Positions 8,086 to 17,937 are shown, counted from the first letter of the stretch. The stretch is DNA of 64,000 nucleotides from Bowmanella denitrificans (GCF_039522935.1 NZ_BAAAEI010000031.1:1-64000), one strand, 5' to 3'. The notes: generated by a model from the sequence alone, not told the origin. Numbers and translations are program-made.

Positions 8086-9255
8086 TTAGTGCGCGGCAGC
8101 GTAAGCTTCCACCTGGCGCCAAACCCTTAGCAGGTTACCTGACAGAATTTTGCGGATATCCGCTTCACTGTAGCCCCTGTCCAGTAAGCCCTGAACCAGG
8201 TTGGGATAAGTGGACACGTCTTTCAGATCGGTGGGCAGTGAATCGCCGACACCATCATAGTCTGAACCAATGCCTATATAGTCAATACCCACCAAATCAC
8301 GCACATGGTCAATATGGTCCAGAACGATTTTCAGGGTGGCAAAAGGATATGGGTTATTCTGACGGTAGGTTTTGTCAAATGCCTCGCGATCTTTAACGTC
8401 GGCTTCCTTCATGGCTTCACTGCGTTTTTTGCCCCAGGCCTGTGCCTGATTGGAAACAAAACTGGAGCCGAAGTTAATCATCACTACCCCGCCATTTTTA
8501 GCCAGCGCCTTGATCATATCGTCGTTCATGTTGCGCTCAAAGCCGGGAGTAAACTTACGCAATGAAGAGTGCGAGGCAATCACCGGCGCTTTGGTCAATT
8601 CGATAACCTGATAAAAAGCATCGTCTGACACATGAGAAATATCGATCATCATGCCGATGTTATTCATTTCGGTAACCAGCTTCTTACCAAAATCGCTCAG
8701 GCCATGCCATTTGCGACGCAAGTCGTAAGAAGAATCCGAGATATGGTTTGCTTGTGAATGGGCCAGGGTGATGTAACGCACACCGCGTTGGTAGAAGTGC
8801 TTAAGGTTGTCAAAGCTACCTTCCAAAGGGGTGCCGTTTTCCATCCCCATGGGCAACGCGATTTTGCCATTCTTAAAGGCCGCTTCTACATCGGCCACCG
8901 AATGGGCAATGGCAAATTTGTCCGGGGCGCGGCCGACAATGGCCTCAACACTGTCGATTAAGCGGTTTGCCAACAATACACTGCCACCGGCCTCTTCATA
9001 GCCGGCCGGAATATAAATAGACATAAAGGGTGCATTCAGACCGCCTTCCACTGCTCTGGGATAGTCAAAATCGCCCTTGTCTGTGGCCAGCGTCACATCT
9101 TCCCATTCATCGTTCAGGCGGTAGGGTACGTCGATATGACCGTCAACAATGATAGTATCTTTGGCCAGCCGCTTCGCCTGTTCGGAAGGCTGAATGGCCA
9201 GCACACTGCCGGAAGCCAGCAAAGCAGCGATGGTCAGGGCAATTTTGTTCTTCAT
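8086..9255 (-). CDS. Exported membrane dipeptidase-like zinc peptidase, M19 family
   Basis: 389-residue member of the renal dipeptidase family (M19), which hydrolyses dipeptides using two zinc ions. A clear signal peptide (MKNKIALTIAALLASGSVLA) sends it to the periplasm. Metal-binding motifs are present: His40-x-Asp42 in VDGHIDVP, the bridging Glu in MGMENG, and His residues in DISHVSD and ASHSS, with the late GSDYDGVG motif. The SD AGGA precedes ATG 9255. It sits 26 bases downstream of pepQ on the same strand, so the two dipeptidases probably form a small peptide-salvage operon, one exported and one cytosolic. Confidence 0.9.
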   Translation of the reverse strand: MKNKIALTIAALLASGSVLAIQPSEQAKRLAKDTIIVDGHIDVPYRLNDEWEDVTLATDKGDFDYPRAVEGGLNAPFMSIYIPAGYEEAGGSVLLANRLIDSVEAIVGRAPDKFAIAHSVADVEAAFKNGKIALPMGMENGTPLEGSFDNLKHFYQRGVRYITLAHSQANHISDSSYDLRRKWHGLSDFGKKLVTEMNNIGMMIDISHVSDDAFYQVIELTKAPVIASHSSLRKFTPGFERNMNDDMIKALAKNGGVVMINFGSSFVSNQAQAWGKKRSEAMKEADVKDREAFDKTYRQNNPYPFATLKIVLDHIDHVRDLVGIDYIGIGSDYDGVGDSLPTDLKDVSTYPNLVQGLLDRGYSEADIRKILSGNLLRVWRQVEAYAAAH

Positions 9256-9281
9256 ATTGTTATTCCTGTTGTTATTGTGAC

Positions 9282-10601
9282 TCAGGCCAGGCCCAGATCC
9301 CGGGTCATGTTTTCATTCCTTTCCCGGTGTACGATGACGTTATCTTCAATACGGATACCGCCGAAGGGCCTGAAGCTGTCTACTTTGTCCCAGTTGATAT
9401 ACTTGGATTGCTCACTGCCTTTAAGGTCAGCCAGCAGACTATCTATAAAATACAGTCCCGGCTCAACAGTAAAGACCTGACGGGCTTCAACGAGACGGGT
9501 AGCGCGCAGAAACGGATGTTCTGCGGGCGGTGGTGCCGGAGTGCCGCGGTCATCATTCATCAAACCGCCCATATCATGTACCTGCAGCCCTAAGTGGTGG
9601 CCAATACCATGGGGAAAGAAAGTGCGGCTGATACCCTGTTCGACAATATCGTCGGCGTCCAGATTTACGATACCAAAGCTTTTTAACAGTGCCGCAACTT
9701 TGCTGTGTGCGGCAATATGTAAATCCGGATAAGGGATGCCGGGTTTCAGCATGTCCACCAGATCCAGGGTAACCTGGTCCATGGCCAGTATCAGGTCAGC
9801 AAAGTCGTTGTTGTGCCTGGCATAGGTGCGGGTAATATCAGCGGCATAGCCGTTAAACTGAGCACCGGCATCGATTAGAAACGAGCGGTGTTCGGCTGGC
9901 TTGTGCGTTTCCACTGTCATATTGTGCAATATGGCGGCGTTTTCATTCAGGGCCACAATATTGCCATAAGGCACATCGTTGATGCCCTGGCGCACGGCTG
10001 ACAAATACGCCTGATTAATATCAAATTCACTTTGTTCGGCAAAAAAGGCGGCCCTGGCGGCCTGGTGCCCGGCCACTGCAATGCGGTTGGCTTCACGCAG
10101 ACAAGCCAGCTCATAGTCGGTTTTGTAGGCGCGATGGTAATGCAGGTAATGCATGACCCGGTCCGGGTTCACCAGCTCAAAACCGAGTGCCTTTGCCACT
10201 TCAATGTACTCGCCGATGTAAGCGTAACGGCGTTTATCATAAGGCAGATGCTTTTCCACCAGGTTCGCCTGCGCCAGCAACACAATGTCAAACTGTTCGG
10301 CCCAGAAGTCACTGGGCGGTGGCGGGACCTTGTGCCAAAAATCCTTGGGGCGATAGAAGATAAGTTTGGGTTTGTCTGCACCGTTAACAATCAGCCAGCA
10401 GTTTGGGTTGTCCAGAACCGGCAACCAGGCCTTAAACTGCGGATTGACGCTGAAGGGGTAATCCATATCATCAAGGAACTTACGTTTGGCCTGGCCGGAA
10501 TGAATAATCAGGCCGTCAATGCCTTCGCGCTGGATGGCTTCCAGGGTACGGGACTGAAGCTCGGCAATATGTTGCGGATAAAGAGACGCCAGTTGCTGCA
10601 T
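9282..10601 (-). CDS. pepQ: Xaa-Pro dipeptidase (prolidase)
   Basis: Cytosolic M24 metallopeptidase that splits dipeptides with a C-terminal proline. The N-terminal domain follows E. coli PepQ closely (SLYPQHIAELQSRT, VNPQFKAWLPV). The pita-bread domain carries the dinuclear metal ligands in LIDAGAQFNGYAADITRT, PHGIGHHLGLQVHD, FTVEPGLYF and GGIRIEDNV. I use ATG 10601 (MQQLASLYP): it matches the E. coli start, gives 439 residues and has GGAG 7 bases upstream. An in-frame ATG at 10643 also has an AGGAG, but at a long spacing. In enterobacteria pepQ lies beside fadBA; here slt separates them. Confidence 0.95.
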   Translation of the reverse strand: MQQLASLYPQHIAELQSRTLEAIQREGIDGLIIHSGQAKRKFLDDMDYPFSVNPQFKAWLPVLDNPNCWLIVNGADKPKLIFYRPKDFWHKVPPPPSDFWAEQFDIVLLAQANLVEKHLPYDKRRYAYIGEYIEVAKALGFELVNPDRVMHYLHYHRAYKTDYELACLREANRIAVAGHQAARAAFFAEQSEFDINQAYLSAVRQGINDVPYGNIVALNENAAILHNMTVETHKPAEHRSFLIDAGAQFNGYAADITRTYARHNNDFADLILAMDQVTLDLVDMLKPGIPYPDLHIAAHSKVAALLKSFGIVNLDADDIVEQGISRTFFPHGIGHHLGLQVHDMGGLMNDDRGTPAPPPAEHPFLRATRLVEARQVFTVEPGLYFIDSLLADLKGSEQSKYINWDKVDSFRPFGGIRIEDNVIVHRERNENMTRDLGLA

Positions 10602-10695
10602 AAAGTGCTCCGGGACAGAGAATTTTTGCCGGTACACTAGCATAACTGGCGCTGAACTCCTAACCCGTCCAATACCATTGGACGGCGCTTGGTGT

Positions 10696-12627
10696 CTACA
10701 TAGCTGTCATGGATGATGAGATTTTCATATTGGCCAAATCCTCGAACAGATTCTGCTGTTGACCCAGACGCTGTTTATAGATCTGCTTATAGGCCATCAC
10801 GGCTTTCACGTAATTACGGGTTTCCTTGTAAGGGATGGTTTCCACCCATACGTCCATGGGCACGTCTTCTTTTGGCAACCAGCGTTTAACCCTGCTCATT
10901 CCGGCGTTGTATGCGGCGGTGGCCAGCACCGGATTGTCCTGCATCTTGTCCATCAGGTAACGCAGGTACTGTGTGCCATATTCGACGTTTTTTTCCGGAT
11001 CGAACAACACCTGGTTGGACACTTTTTTCTTGGCCAGATGTCTGGCGGTACCCGGCATCACCTGCATTAGCCCTTTGGCACCGACCCCAGAATTGGCGTC
11101 CACCATAAAGGAACTTTCACGCCGGGCGATGGCGAATGCCCAGGCCGGATCCACATGGTGTTTACTGGCGTTGTGCATCAAGGTTTGGTCGTAGGCCAGC
11201 GGAAAGCGGCGCTTTACGTCATCCAGATAGCCCAGACGCGAAAAAGCAAAAATGGCCTGATCATGCCAGCCCCAGCGATCGGCCAATACGGCTGCGGCCA
11301 GACCCTGTTGATAGGTTAACTGGCTTTGTAATTGGATCCATTCGCGGCGGGCTGCGGTGTAGCGTTTTAGTGCCAGTAACTCCCTGGCGCGTTTGGCAGC
11401 TGGCAAATTTTCAACGGTCGACAGCTCCAGATCGGAAATCTGTAATGGCGTATCCGCCAGGTTGGGCGCTTTGGCTAACTTACCCGCGGCCAGAAAGCCG
11501 TAATAATGGCGAACGTTAGACAGGGCGTCGTACTGGCGTTTGGCGTTGACGGGGTCATTCAGGTGTTCATAACTGCGTGCCAGCCAGTAGCGGCTGGAAT
11601 AATCCTCTTCCAGTGCCGCAGGGGCCATGTTTACCACGTCGGCCACATGTTGCCAGTCCTGATGACGCAGCACATGGGTCAGGTGCCAGCGAAAAATCTC
11701 TTCGTTACCGTCGCCCCGGTTGGCGCGCTCCAGCCAGAATTCTGCCTGAGGATGGTCTTCCACCGCCATGGCAATGGCAAACCCGGCTGCCACTTCCTGT
11801 TCCTCGCTGGGGTCGAAGCGGTATTTGTCACTGGCTTGCTGCCAGGTTTTGATGGCCAGGGGTTTATCACGCCACACCAGTCGTTTAAGGGCATACAGAA
11901 CAATTTGCTTTTCTTTGTCAGGGTACTTAACCGGAAAGCGACTCAGGCGGGCTACCGAAGATGGATTTCGTCTGGCATCCAGCCACAGGTCACCCAGGTA
12001 TTGCTGAGGGGCAGGAAGTAGTGACTTCAGATAGGGCACCAGGGTGTGGTCGCCACCGTCAGCAGCCAGTACCAGGCGTTGCCAGATCATCTGTTCAGTG
12101 CGCTGACCTGCGTCTGTCCATTGCTTAAACACCTTGTCACAGGCTTTGTCCTGAGATTTACCCACCAGCCATAGCTCAGGTACCAGTGCAAAGGCTTGCT
12201 GACGGTTTTGTGTTTGATTCAGATGGTAGGCTGCATTGGTACAGCGCAATGTGTCATCGCCGGTATCCCGGTAGTACTTTAAGAAGCGTGCTTGGTCATT
12301 GCGTTTGGCCAGATAAGTCAGCCATTTTTCCCGCAATTCACGGTCAAGGGGGGTATCAGCATAATCTTGTAGAAACCCGGCAATGGCTTGCTCATTGTTT
12401 AGCTTCACACTGGCCAGTAACGCGGTTTGCTGCAAATAGGGCAGCAGCGGGTAATCTGCCAGATTCACCAGCGCATCCTGGTAGGCCTGGCTGTCCGGGT
12501 AATAGCTCCATTTCTCTGTATCGAGGAACTGAGCACGTTGTTGCTCAAGCTTGCTATCCGCCAACAAACTCAGGGGATACAAGGCCATGACAACCAGACA
12601 ATTTCGCAATGTAGAGACGCTTAACAC
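10696..12627 (-). CDS. slt: Soluble lytic murein transglycosylase
   Basis: Periplasmic muramidase-like enzyme that cleaves peptidoglycan with formation of 1,6-anhydro-muramic acid. The ~643-residue protein starts with a signal peptide (about residues 1-24, ending SLLADS), then a long alpha-superhelical U/L region typical of Slt70, and a C-terminal goose-lysozyme-like domain (about 475-620). The catalytic Glu is in ARRESSFM, followed by GLMQVMPGTA and AYNAGMSRVKRW. The start is a GTG: two tandem GTG codons (12630 and 12627) follow AGGAGG, and the second has the better spacing. It is divergent from fadB. Confidence 0.93.
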   Translation of the reverse strand: MLSVSTLRNCLVVMALYPLSLLADSKLEQQRAQFLDTEKWSYYPDSQAYQDALVNLADYPLLPYLQQTALLASVKLNNEQAIAGFLQDYADTPLDRELREKWLTYLAKRNDQARFLKYYRDTGDDTLRCTNAAYHLNQTQNRQQAFALVPELWLVGKSQDKACDKVFKQWTDAGQRTEQMIWQRLVLAADGGDHTLVPYLKSLLPAPQQYLGDLWLDARRNPSSVARLSRFPVKYPDKEKQIVLYALKRLVWRDKPLAIKTWQQASDKYRFDPSEEQEVAAGFAIAMAVEDHPQAEFWLERANRGDGNEEIFRWHLTHVLRHQDWQHVADVVNMAPAALEEDYSSRYWLARSYEHLNDPVNAKRQYDALSNVRHYYGFLAAGKLAKAPNLADTPLQISDLELSTVENLPAAKRARELLALKRYTAARREWIQLQSQLTYQQGLAAAVLADRWGWHDQAIFAFSRLGYLDDVKRRFPLAYDQTLMHNASKHHVDPAWAFAIARRESSFMVDANSGVGAKGLMQVMPGTARHLAKKKVSNQVLFDPEKNVEYGTQYLRYLMDKMQDNPVLATAAYNAGMSRVKRWLPKEDVPMDVWVETIPYKETRNYVKAVMAYKQIYKQRLGQQQNLFEDLANMKISSSMTAM

Positions 12628-12923
12628 CACCAGCCTCCTGAAGCGCAGGGACCCTTTAGATTAATGATAGTCGCTGGATAATCAAGTATGTGACCAGCAT
12701 CTTAGGTGTATATTTTGTCTGTTTTTTGTGCAGCCTTGCTGAAGGTAGGCTTAGCTAATTGACTTTATTCAGGTTTTTATCAGGATGAAAAATTATTTAA
12801 ACGATTGTTTGAATTTCGGTTGAAATTTAATACGCCTTCAACAAGAATTGAGCCACCCTACACTTGCGTGCCGGTTTAAACCGGACGTTGCACCATCAGT
12901 ATAGATGGCCAAAGGAGAGCAAC
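12628..12923. other. slt/fadB divergent control region
   Basis: The 296 bases between the divergent starts are AT-rich and hold a PsrA-like operator at 12796-12813. A TTGACT at 12759-12764 could be a -35 element for fadB, but I see no good -10 at the right spacing. Just before fadB, GCCGGTTTAAACCGGA (about 12870-12885) is another inverted repeat. No gene is visible. Confidence 0.5.
12796..12813. promoter_or_regulatory. PsrA-like fatty-acid operator
   Basis: TTTAAACGATTGTTTGAA contains AAAC-N4-GTTT, the arrangement described for PsrA, the TetR-type repressor that controls beta-oxidation genes in pseudomonads and many Alteromonadales and is released by long-chain acyl-CoA. It lies about 110 bases before the fadB start. 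The psrA gene is not in the window, so the link is inferred from the motif and its position. Confidence 0.55.
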
Positions 12924-15065
12924 ATGATTTATCAAGGTAACAGCCTGTCTGCGTCCTTGCTGGAAGATGGCATTGCCGAAGTGGTGTTTGATGCCGCCGG
13001 CTCAGTCAATAAGTTTGACCAGCAGACGGTATCCGAACTCAACGAACTTTGCGCAGCACTGGAAGCCAACGGCGAGGTGAAAGGTGCGTTAGTGCGTTCT
13101 AACAAAGGCGCCTTTATCGTAGGCGCCGATATTACCGAATTTAATGGTTTGTTTGCCTTACCCGAGCAGGAAGTGCTGAGCTGGGTGGCCAAAACGTCCA
13201 AAGTGTTCGACCGCTTTGAAGACTTGCCTTTCCCCACATTGGCTGCCATTAACGGTTTCGCATTGGGCGGCGGTTGTGAAATGACCCTGGCTTGTGATTT
13301 TCGTCTGGCCGACAGCAGCGCCAGGATTGGCCTACCCGAAGTAAAACTGGGTTTAATGCCAGGCTTTGGTGGTACGGTGCGCCTGCCGCGTATCATTGGT
13401 GCCGACAATGCCCTTGAATGGATGACCAGCGGCCGTGACAAAAAACCTGAGCAGGCGTTAAGCGATGGCGCGGTGGATGCGGTGGTGGCTCCGGACAAAC
13501 TGCGTGATGCGGCGCTTGCTATGTTAAAGCAGGCCATTGCCGGTAAGCTGGATTGGCAAAAGCGCCGTACCCAGAAAACCTCACCACTGAGTCTGAATGC
13601 CAATGAATCCATGATGAGTTTTGCCACTGCCAAGGCCATGGTCAGTGCCGTAGCCGGGCGTCACTATCCGGCGCCGCATATGATGGTTGACACCGTAGCC
13701 AAGGCTGCCGGGCTGGACCGTGAAGGCGCGCTGAAGCTGGAAAATGAAGGCTTTGTTGCGCTGTCTAAAACAGACGCTGCTACCGCGCAGATTGGCATTT
13801 TTATGGCCGATCAACTGGTTAAGAGCAAAGGCAAGAAACAGGCTAAAGCGGCCAATAAAGAGATCCAGCAAGCCGCGGTGCTGGGTGCCGGTATTATGGG
13901 CGGCGGTATTGCCTATCAGTCTGCGGTCAAAGGCACACCGACAGTGATGAAAGACATTCGTCAGGACGCGCTGCAACTTGGTCTGAATGAAGCGGCCAAG
14001 ATTCTGGGTAAAGGTATGGAGCGCGGTAAGGTCGATGCTAAAACCATGGCCGCGACGTTAAACAATATCGTACCCAGTCTTGAGTACAGCGCGATCAAAG
14101 ATGCCGACGTGGTGATTGAGGCCGTGGTGGAAAACCCTAAAGTCAAAGCAGCGGTGCTCAAAGAAACCGAGCAAAGCGTGGCGGCTGATAGCATTATCTG
14201 CTCTAACACTTCCACCATCTCGATCAACAGCTTGGCTGATGCCCTGGAAAAACCCGAACGCTTCTGTGGCATGCACTTCTTTAATCCGGTACATAAAATG
14301 CCGCTGGTGGAAATTATCCGTGGCGAAAAGACCAGTGATGACACCATTGCAGCCGTGGTGGCTTTTTCCTTGAAGATGGGTAAAACCCCGATAGTGGTTA
14401 ATGACTGCCCTGGCTTCCTGGTAAACCGGGTGCTGTTTCCATACTTTGCCGGATTCAGTCAGTTATTGTTGGACGGCGCTGACTTTGTTGCCGTAGACAA
14501 GGTGATGGAGAAACTGTTTGGCTGGCCGATGGGCCCGGCTTACTTGCTGGACGTGGTTGGGCTGGATACCGCCGACCATGCGGCTGGTGTTATGGCTGAC
14601 GGCATTCCTGAGCGTATGCAGCGTATTCAACAAGACCCGATTCAGAGTCTTTACCAGGCGGGCCGCCTGGGCCAGAAAAACGCTAAAGGTTTCTATGACT
14701 TTGGCGTGGATAAGCGTGGTAAGCCGACTAAAGCCCCTTCCGCCGAAGCCTATAAGCTAATCAACATTGAACACCAAGAGTTTGATGCAGAAGAGGTGAT
14801 TGCCCGCTTGATGATCCCGATGGCCAATGAGGCGGTACGCTGTTTAGAAGAGGGGATCGTTGGTAGTGCAGCCGAGGCGGATATGGCCCTGTTGTACGGG
14901 CTTGGCTTCCCGCCTTTCCGTGGCGGTATCTTCCGCTATATGGAAACCCTGGGTCTGCAGAACTTTGTGGCGTTGGCCGACAAGTATGCGAGTTTGGGAC
15001 CCATTTATCAGATCACCGACGGATTGCGCGAAATGGCCGCATCCGGCAAGTCCTATTTCGCTTAA
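12924..15065 (+). CDS. fadB: Fatty acid oxidation complex, alpha subunit
   Basis: Multifunctional beta-oxidation enzyme (enoyl-CoA hydratase, 3-hydroxyacyl-CoA dehydrogenase, isomerase/epimerase) working with FadA as an alpha2-beta2 complex. The 713 residues begin with a crotonase domain (about 1-190) containing GADITEFNG, FALGGGCEMTLACDF and GLPEVKLGLMPGFGGTVRLP, including the two catalytic Glu residues. The dehydrogenase follows, with Rossmann motif AVLGAGIMGGGIAYQSA (about 314-330) and catalytic GMHFFNPVHKMPLVEI. ATG 12924 (MIYQGNSLS) is chosen for its AAAGGAG at good spacing and its match to FadB; the frame is open from 12864. Gene order and the MIYQG start favour aerobic FadB over FadJ. 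Confidence 0.96.
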   Translation: MIYQGNSLSASLLEDGIAEVVFDAAGSVNKFDQQTVSELNELCAALEANGEVKGALVRSNKGAFIVGADITEFNGLFALPEQEVLSWVAKTSKVFDRFEDLPFPTLAAINGFALGGGCEMTLACDFRLADSSARIGLPEVKLGLMPGFGGTVRLPRIIGADNALEWMTSGRDKKPEQALSDGAVDAVVAPDKLRDAALAMLKQAIAGKLDWQKRRTQKTSPLSLNANESMMSFATAKAMVSAVAGRHYPAPHMMVDTVAKAAGLDREGALKLENEGFVALSKTDAATAQIGIFMADQLVKSKGKKQAKAANKEIQQAAVLGAGIMGGGIAYQSAVKGTPTVMKDIRQDALQLGLNEAAKILGKGMERGKVDAKTMAATLNNIVPSLEYSAIKDADVVIEAVVENPKVKAAVLKETEQSVAADSIICSNTSTISINSLADALEKPERFCGMHFFNPVHKMPLVEIIRGEKTSDDTIAAVVAFSLKMGKTPIVVNDCPGFLVNRVLFPYFAGFSQLLLDGADFVAVDKVMEKLFGWPMGPAYLLDVVGLDTADHAAGVMADGIPERMQRIQQDPIQSLYQAGRLGQKNAKGFYDFGVDKRGKPTKAPSAEAYKLINIEHQEFDAEEVIARLMIPMANEAVRCLEEGIVGSAAEADMALLYGLGFPPFRGGIFRYMETLGLQNFVALADKYASLGPIYQITDGLREMAASGKSYFA

Positions 15066-15080
15066 GGTTGGGAGAACATC

Positions 15081-16244
15081 ATGAAAGACGTGGTAATAGT
15101 GGATTGCATTCGTACGCCAATGGGCCGCTCAAAAGGCGGTGTATTCCGTAACGTACGGGCCGAAACCCTGTCCGCCCATCTGATGACTCAACTGCTTGAG
15201 CGCAATGGAGCATTGGATCCGGCTGAGATCGACGACATTATATGGGGCTGCGTGCAGCAGACTAAAGAGCAGGGCTTTAACATTGCCCGTAATGCGCAGT
15301 TGTTAACCAATATTCCCCGCTCGGTAGCCGCCGTTACGGTAAACCGTTTGTGTGGCTCTTCCATGCAAGCCTTACATGATGCTGCATGTGGCATTATGGC
15401 GGGCAAAGGGGATGTCTATATTATTGGTGGTGTAGAGCATATGGGTCATGTGCCCATGGACTTTAACATTGATTTTCACCCAGGGCTGGCCAAGCACACT
15501 GCTAAAGCGTCCGGTAATATGGGCATGACCGCAGAATTACTTGGGCGTCAGAATGGTATCAGCCGTGAAATGCAGGACGCCTTTGGCGCAAGATCGCATC
15601 AGCGTGCCCATCTGGCCACTGTCGAGGGCCGCTGGGCAACCGAAATCGCCGCTATCGAGGGGCATGATGCGGATGGTGCCCTGACACTGATTGAGTCTGA
15701 TGAGGTGATTCGTCCGGATACCACTGTGGATACTCTGGCGGGCTTGCGTCCTGTGTTTGATCCGGTTAATGGCACAGTTACCGCCGGTACGGCATCCGCC
15801 ATATCTGACGGCGCTTCTGCCATGCTGGTTATGTCAGCCGATAAGGCCAAAGCATTGGGATTGACCCCAAGGGCAAGAATCCGCTCTATGGGTGTGGCTG
15901 GCTGTGATGCAGCCATTATGGGCTATGGACCGGTACCTGCCACTAAAAAGGCACTGAAGGCCGCTGGTATGAGCATGGACGATATCGAAATCGCTGAGTT
16001 TAATGAGGCCTTTGCCGCACAGGCTTTGTCTTGTATTAAACAGCTGGGCTGGCTGGAAAGCTATGACGAGAAAGTCAACCTCAATGGCGGTGCTATCGCG
16101 CTGGGCCATCCGCTTGGTTGCTCGGGGGCGCGGATCTCCTCCACCCTGATTAATCTGATGGAAGCCAATAACAAGTCTGTGGGCCTGGCAACTATGTGTA
16201 TCGGTCTGGGACAGGGTATTGCTACGGTGTTTGAACGCGTCTAA
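15081..16244 (+). CDS. fadA: 3-ketoacyl-CoA thiolase, beta subunit of the FadBA complex
   Basis: 387-residue thiolase that cleaves 3-ketoacyl-CoA to acetyl-CoA and a shortened acyl-CoA. The catalytic residues are intact: nucleophile Cys91 in NRLCGSSMQ, His343 in ALGHPLGCSG and Cys373 in TMCIGLGQG. It follows fadB by 15 bases with GGGAG before its ATG, so the two subunits are co-translated. The PsrA-like site upstream of fadB would control both. Confidence 0.96.
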   Translation: MKDVVIVDCIRTPMGRSKGGVFRNVRAETLSAHLMTQLLERNGALDPAEIDDIIWGCVQQTKEQGFNIARNAQLLTNIPRSVAAVTVNRLCGSSMQALHDAACGIMAGKGDVYIIGGVEHMGHVPMDFNIDFHPGLAKHTAKASGNMGMTAELLGRQNGISREMQDAFGARSHQRAHLATVEGRWATEIAAIEGHDADGALTLIESDEVIRPDTTVDTLAGLRPVFDPVNGTVTAGTASAISDGASAMLVMSADKAKALGLTPRARIRSMGVAGCDAAIMGYGPVPATKKALKAAGMSMDDIEIAEFNEAFAAQALSCIKQLGWLESYDEKVNLNGGAIALGHPLGCSGARISSTLINLMEANNKSVGLATMCIGLGQGIATVFERV

Positions 16245-16286
16245 CACTGCGTGTTAACAGCAACATAGCTCTATCCATGAACATAA

Positions 16287-16311
16287 AAAACGCCGCATTC
16301 AGCGGCGTTTT
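16287..16311. terminator. Bidirectional terminator between fadA and purA
   Basis: AAAACGCCGC pairs with GCGGCGTTTT around ATTCA, between the convergent fadA and purA stops. A- and T-rich flanks allow use on both strands. Confidence 0.88.
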
Positions 16312-16326
16312 CTATTTGCCAGCACC

Positions 16327-17625
16327 TTAGGCGCTATATGGATGACGCAATACTATGGTTTCAACCCGATCCGGACCGGTGGAAACGATATCCACGGGTA
16401 CGCCGGTGAGTTCCTCTATGCGTTTAATGTAGTCACGGGCAGCCTGCGGCAGCGCATCCAGGGACGTCGCACCGAAGGTGTTGTCCTGCCAGCCAGGCAT
16501 CTCTTCGTAAACCGGCGTGACTTTCTCATAGCCGTCGGCAGCCATGGGGGGCACATCACGAACTGAGCCGTCGGGGAATTTATAGCCGACACAGATTTTC
16601 AGCGTCTGCAGACCGTCCAGTACATCCAGCTTGGTCAGACAAAAACCACTGATGCTGTTGATCTGCACTGCACGTTTCATGGCGACCGCGTCAAACCAAC
16701 CGGTGCGGCGTTTACGACCTGTGGTGGCACCAAACTCGTGACCTTTAGTACCCAAGTGGGCACCCACTTCACAATCCAGCTCGGTAGGGAAAGGGCCTGA
16801 ACCAACACGAGTGGTATAGGCTTTAACAATACCCAGCACGTAATCCAGATTTAGCGGGCCGAAACCAGCGCCTGTGGCTACACCGCCAGCGGTGGTATTA
16901 GACGAAGTTACATAAGGATAGGTACCATGGTCAATATCCAGCAGAGTACCTTGTGCGCCTTCAAACATAATGGCATCGCCATTTTTGCGGGCTTTGTCCA
17001 GCATGTCCGGCACATCCACAACCATGGCCTTAATAATGTCGGCAATCGCCATGGTTTGCTGCAGGACGTCTTCGTAGCTGACCGGCTCTACTTTGTAGTA
17101 TTGCGTCAGGGCGAAGTTATGGAATTCCACAATCTCTTTCAGGCGGGCGGCAAAAGTCTCGGCACAGAACAAATCACCTACGCGCAGACAGCGACGGGCA
17201 ATTTTGTCTTCATAAGCCGGACCAATACCACGGCCGGTGGTGCCAATGGGGTTGTTACCCCTGGCTTTCTCACGGGCCAGGTCCAGGGCGATATGGTAAG
17301 GCAGGATCAGCGGACAAGCTTCGCTGATAACCAGGCGTTCTTTAACAGGCACACCACGCTCTTCCAGCATTTTGATTTCTTTCATCAATGCTTCGGGGCT
17401 GAGAACCACGCCGTTGCCGATAACACAGGTGACATTGTCACGCAGAACACCAGACGGGATAAGGTGTAGTACGGTTTTTTCGCCATTGATAACTAAGGTG
17501 TGGCCAGCATTGTGGCCACCTTGATAACGGACGACGAATTTGGCCTTGTCTGTTAAAAGATCAACGACCTTACCTTTACCCTCATCACCCCACTGGGTGC
17601 CGAGTACTACAACGTTTTTTGCCAT
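16327..17625 (-). CDS. purA: Adenylosuccinate synthetase
   Basis: GTP-dependent enzyme joining IMP and aspartate to adenylosuccinate, the committed step to AMP. At 432 residues it has the standard length. Diagnostic segments are GTQWGDEGKGKVVD (P-loop with the catalytic Asp), QGGHNAGHTLVING with the catalytic His, IGTTGRGIGPAYEDK, and TGRKRRTGWFDAV plus VSTGPDR for GTP binding. The start is family-like but its SD is weak. In E. coli purA follows hflKC-yjeT; here yjeT is likewise 123 bases upstream on the same strand, with one extra gene between it and hflC. Confidence 0.97.
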   Translation of the reverse strand: MAKNVVVLGTQWGDEGKGKVVDLLTDKAKFVVRYQGGHNAGHTLVINGEKTVLHLIPSGVLRDNVTCVIGNGVVLSPEALMKEIKMLEERGVPVKERLVISEACPLILPYHIALDLAREKARGNNPIGTTGRGIGPAYEDKIARRCLRVGDLFCAETFAARLKEIVEFHNFALTQYYKVEPVSYEDVLQQTMAIADIIKAMVVDVPDMLDKARKNGDAIMFEGAQGTLLDIDHGTYPYVTSSNTTAGGVATGAGFGPLNLDYVLGIVKAYTTRVGSGPFPTELDCEVGAHLGTKGHEFGATTGRKRRTGWFDAVAMKRAVQINSISGFCLTKLDVLDGLQTLKICVGYKFPDGSVRDVPPMAADGYEKVTPVYEEMPGWQDNTFGATSLDALPQAARDYIKRIEELTGVPVDIVSTGPDRVETIVLRHPYSA

Positions 17626-17748
17626 GGATTAAAAAGTGGTCAGAAAATTAGGCGGGGATTCTATCAAATTTCGACCAGCCAGATCACCTGTTTTCCGGTA
17701 ATTCCCGGTCGGTGACAGCTAATTCCTTGCTACAAAGGGAATTTCCGG

Positions 17749-17937
17749 TTATTTCAACAGGAAATATAACGCCACCAATCCTATGGTCACCATGGTGCCT
17801 CCCATGGTACGCAACTGTTGTGCTGACTGACTGGCTAACTGGCGCATAAAGCTTTGCCACTTATTGGGAAACAGCATAGGGCCGATACCTTCCAGTATCA
17901 GCACCAACGCCAGGGCAACCCAGATCATCTCACTCAT
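17749..17937 (-). CDS. yjeT: DUF2065 small inner-membrane protein, YjeT family
   Basis: 62-residue protein with two hydrophobic helices (about 4-23 and 45-61) joined by a short polar loop. The N-terminal pattern WVALALVLILEGIGPMLFP is nearly the same as in E. coli YjeT, and the conserved position between hflC and purA supports the name. Its function is unknown. Its ATG overlaps the end of the upstream kynureninase-like gene by four bases (ATGA), so it is translationally coupled to it. Confidence 0.85.
   Translation of the reverse strand: MSEMIWVALALVLILEGIGPMLFPNKWQSFMRQLASQSAQQLRTMGGTMVTIGLVALYFLLK

Noticed and set aside
11506..12021. 171-codon plus-strand frame opposite slt
   Set aside because: Antisense shadow; no recognisable product or ribosome binding site.
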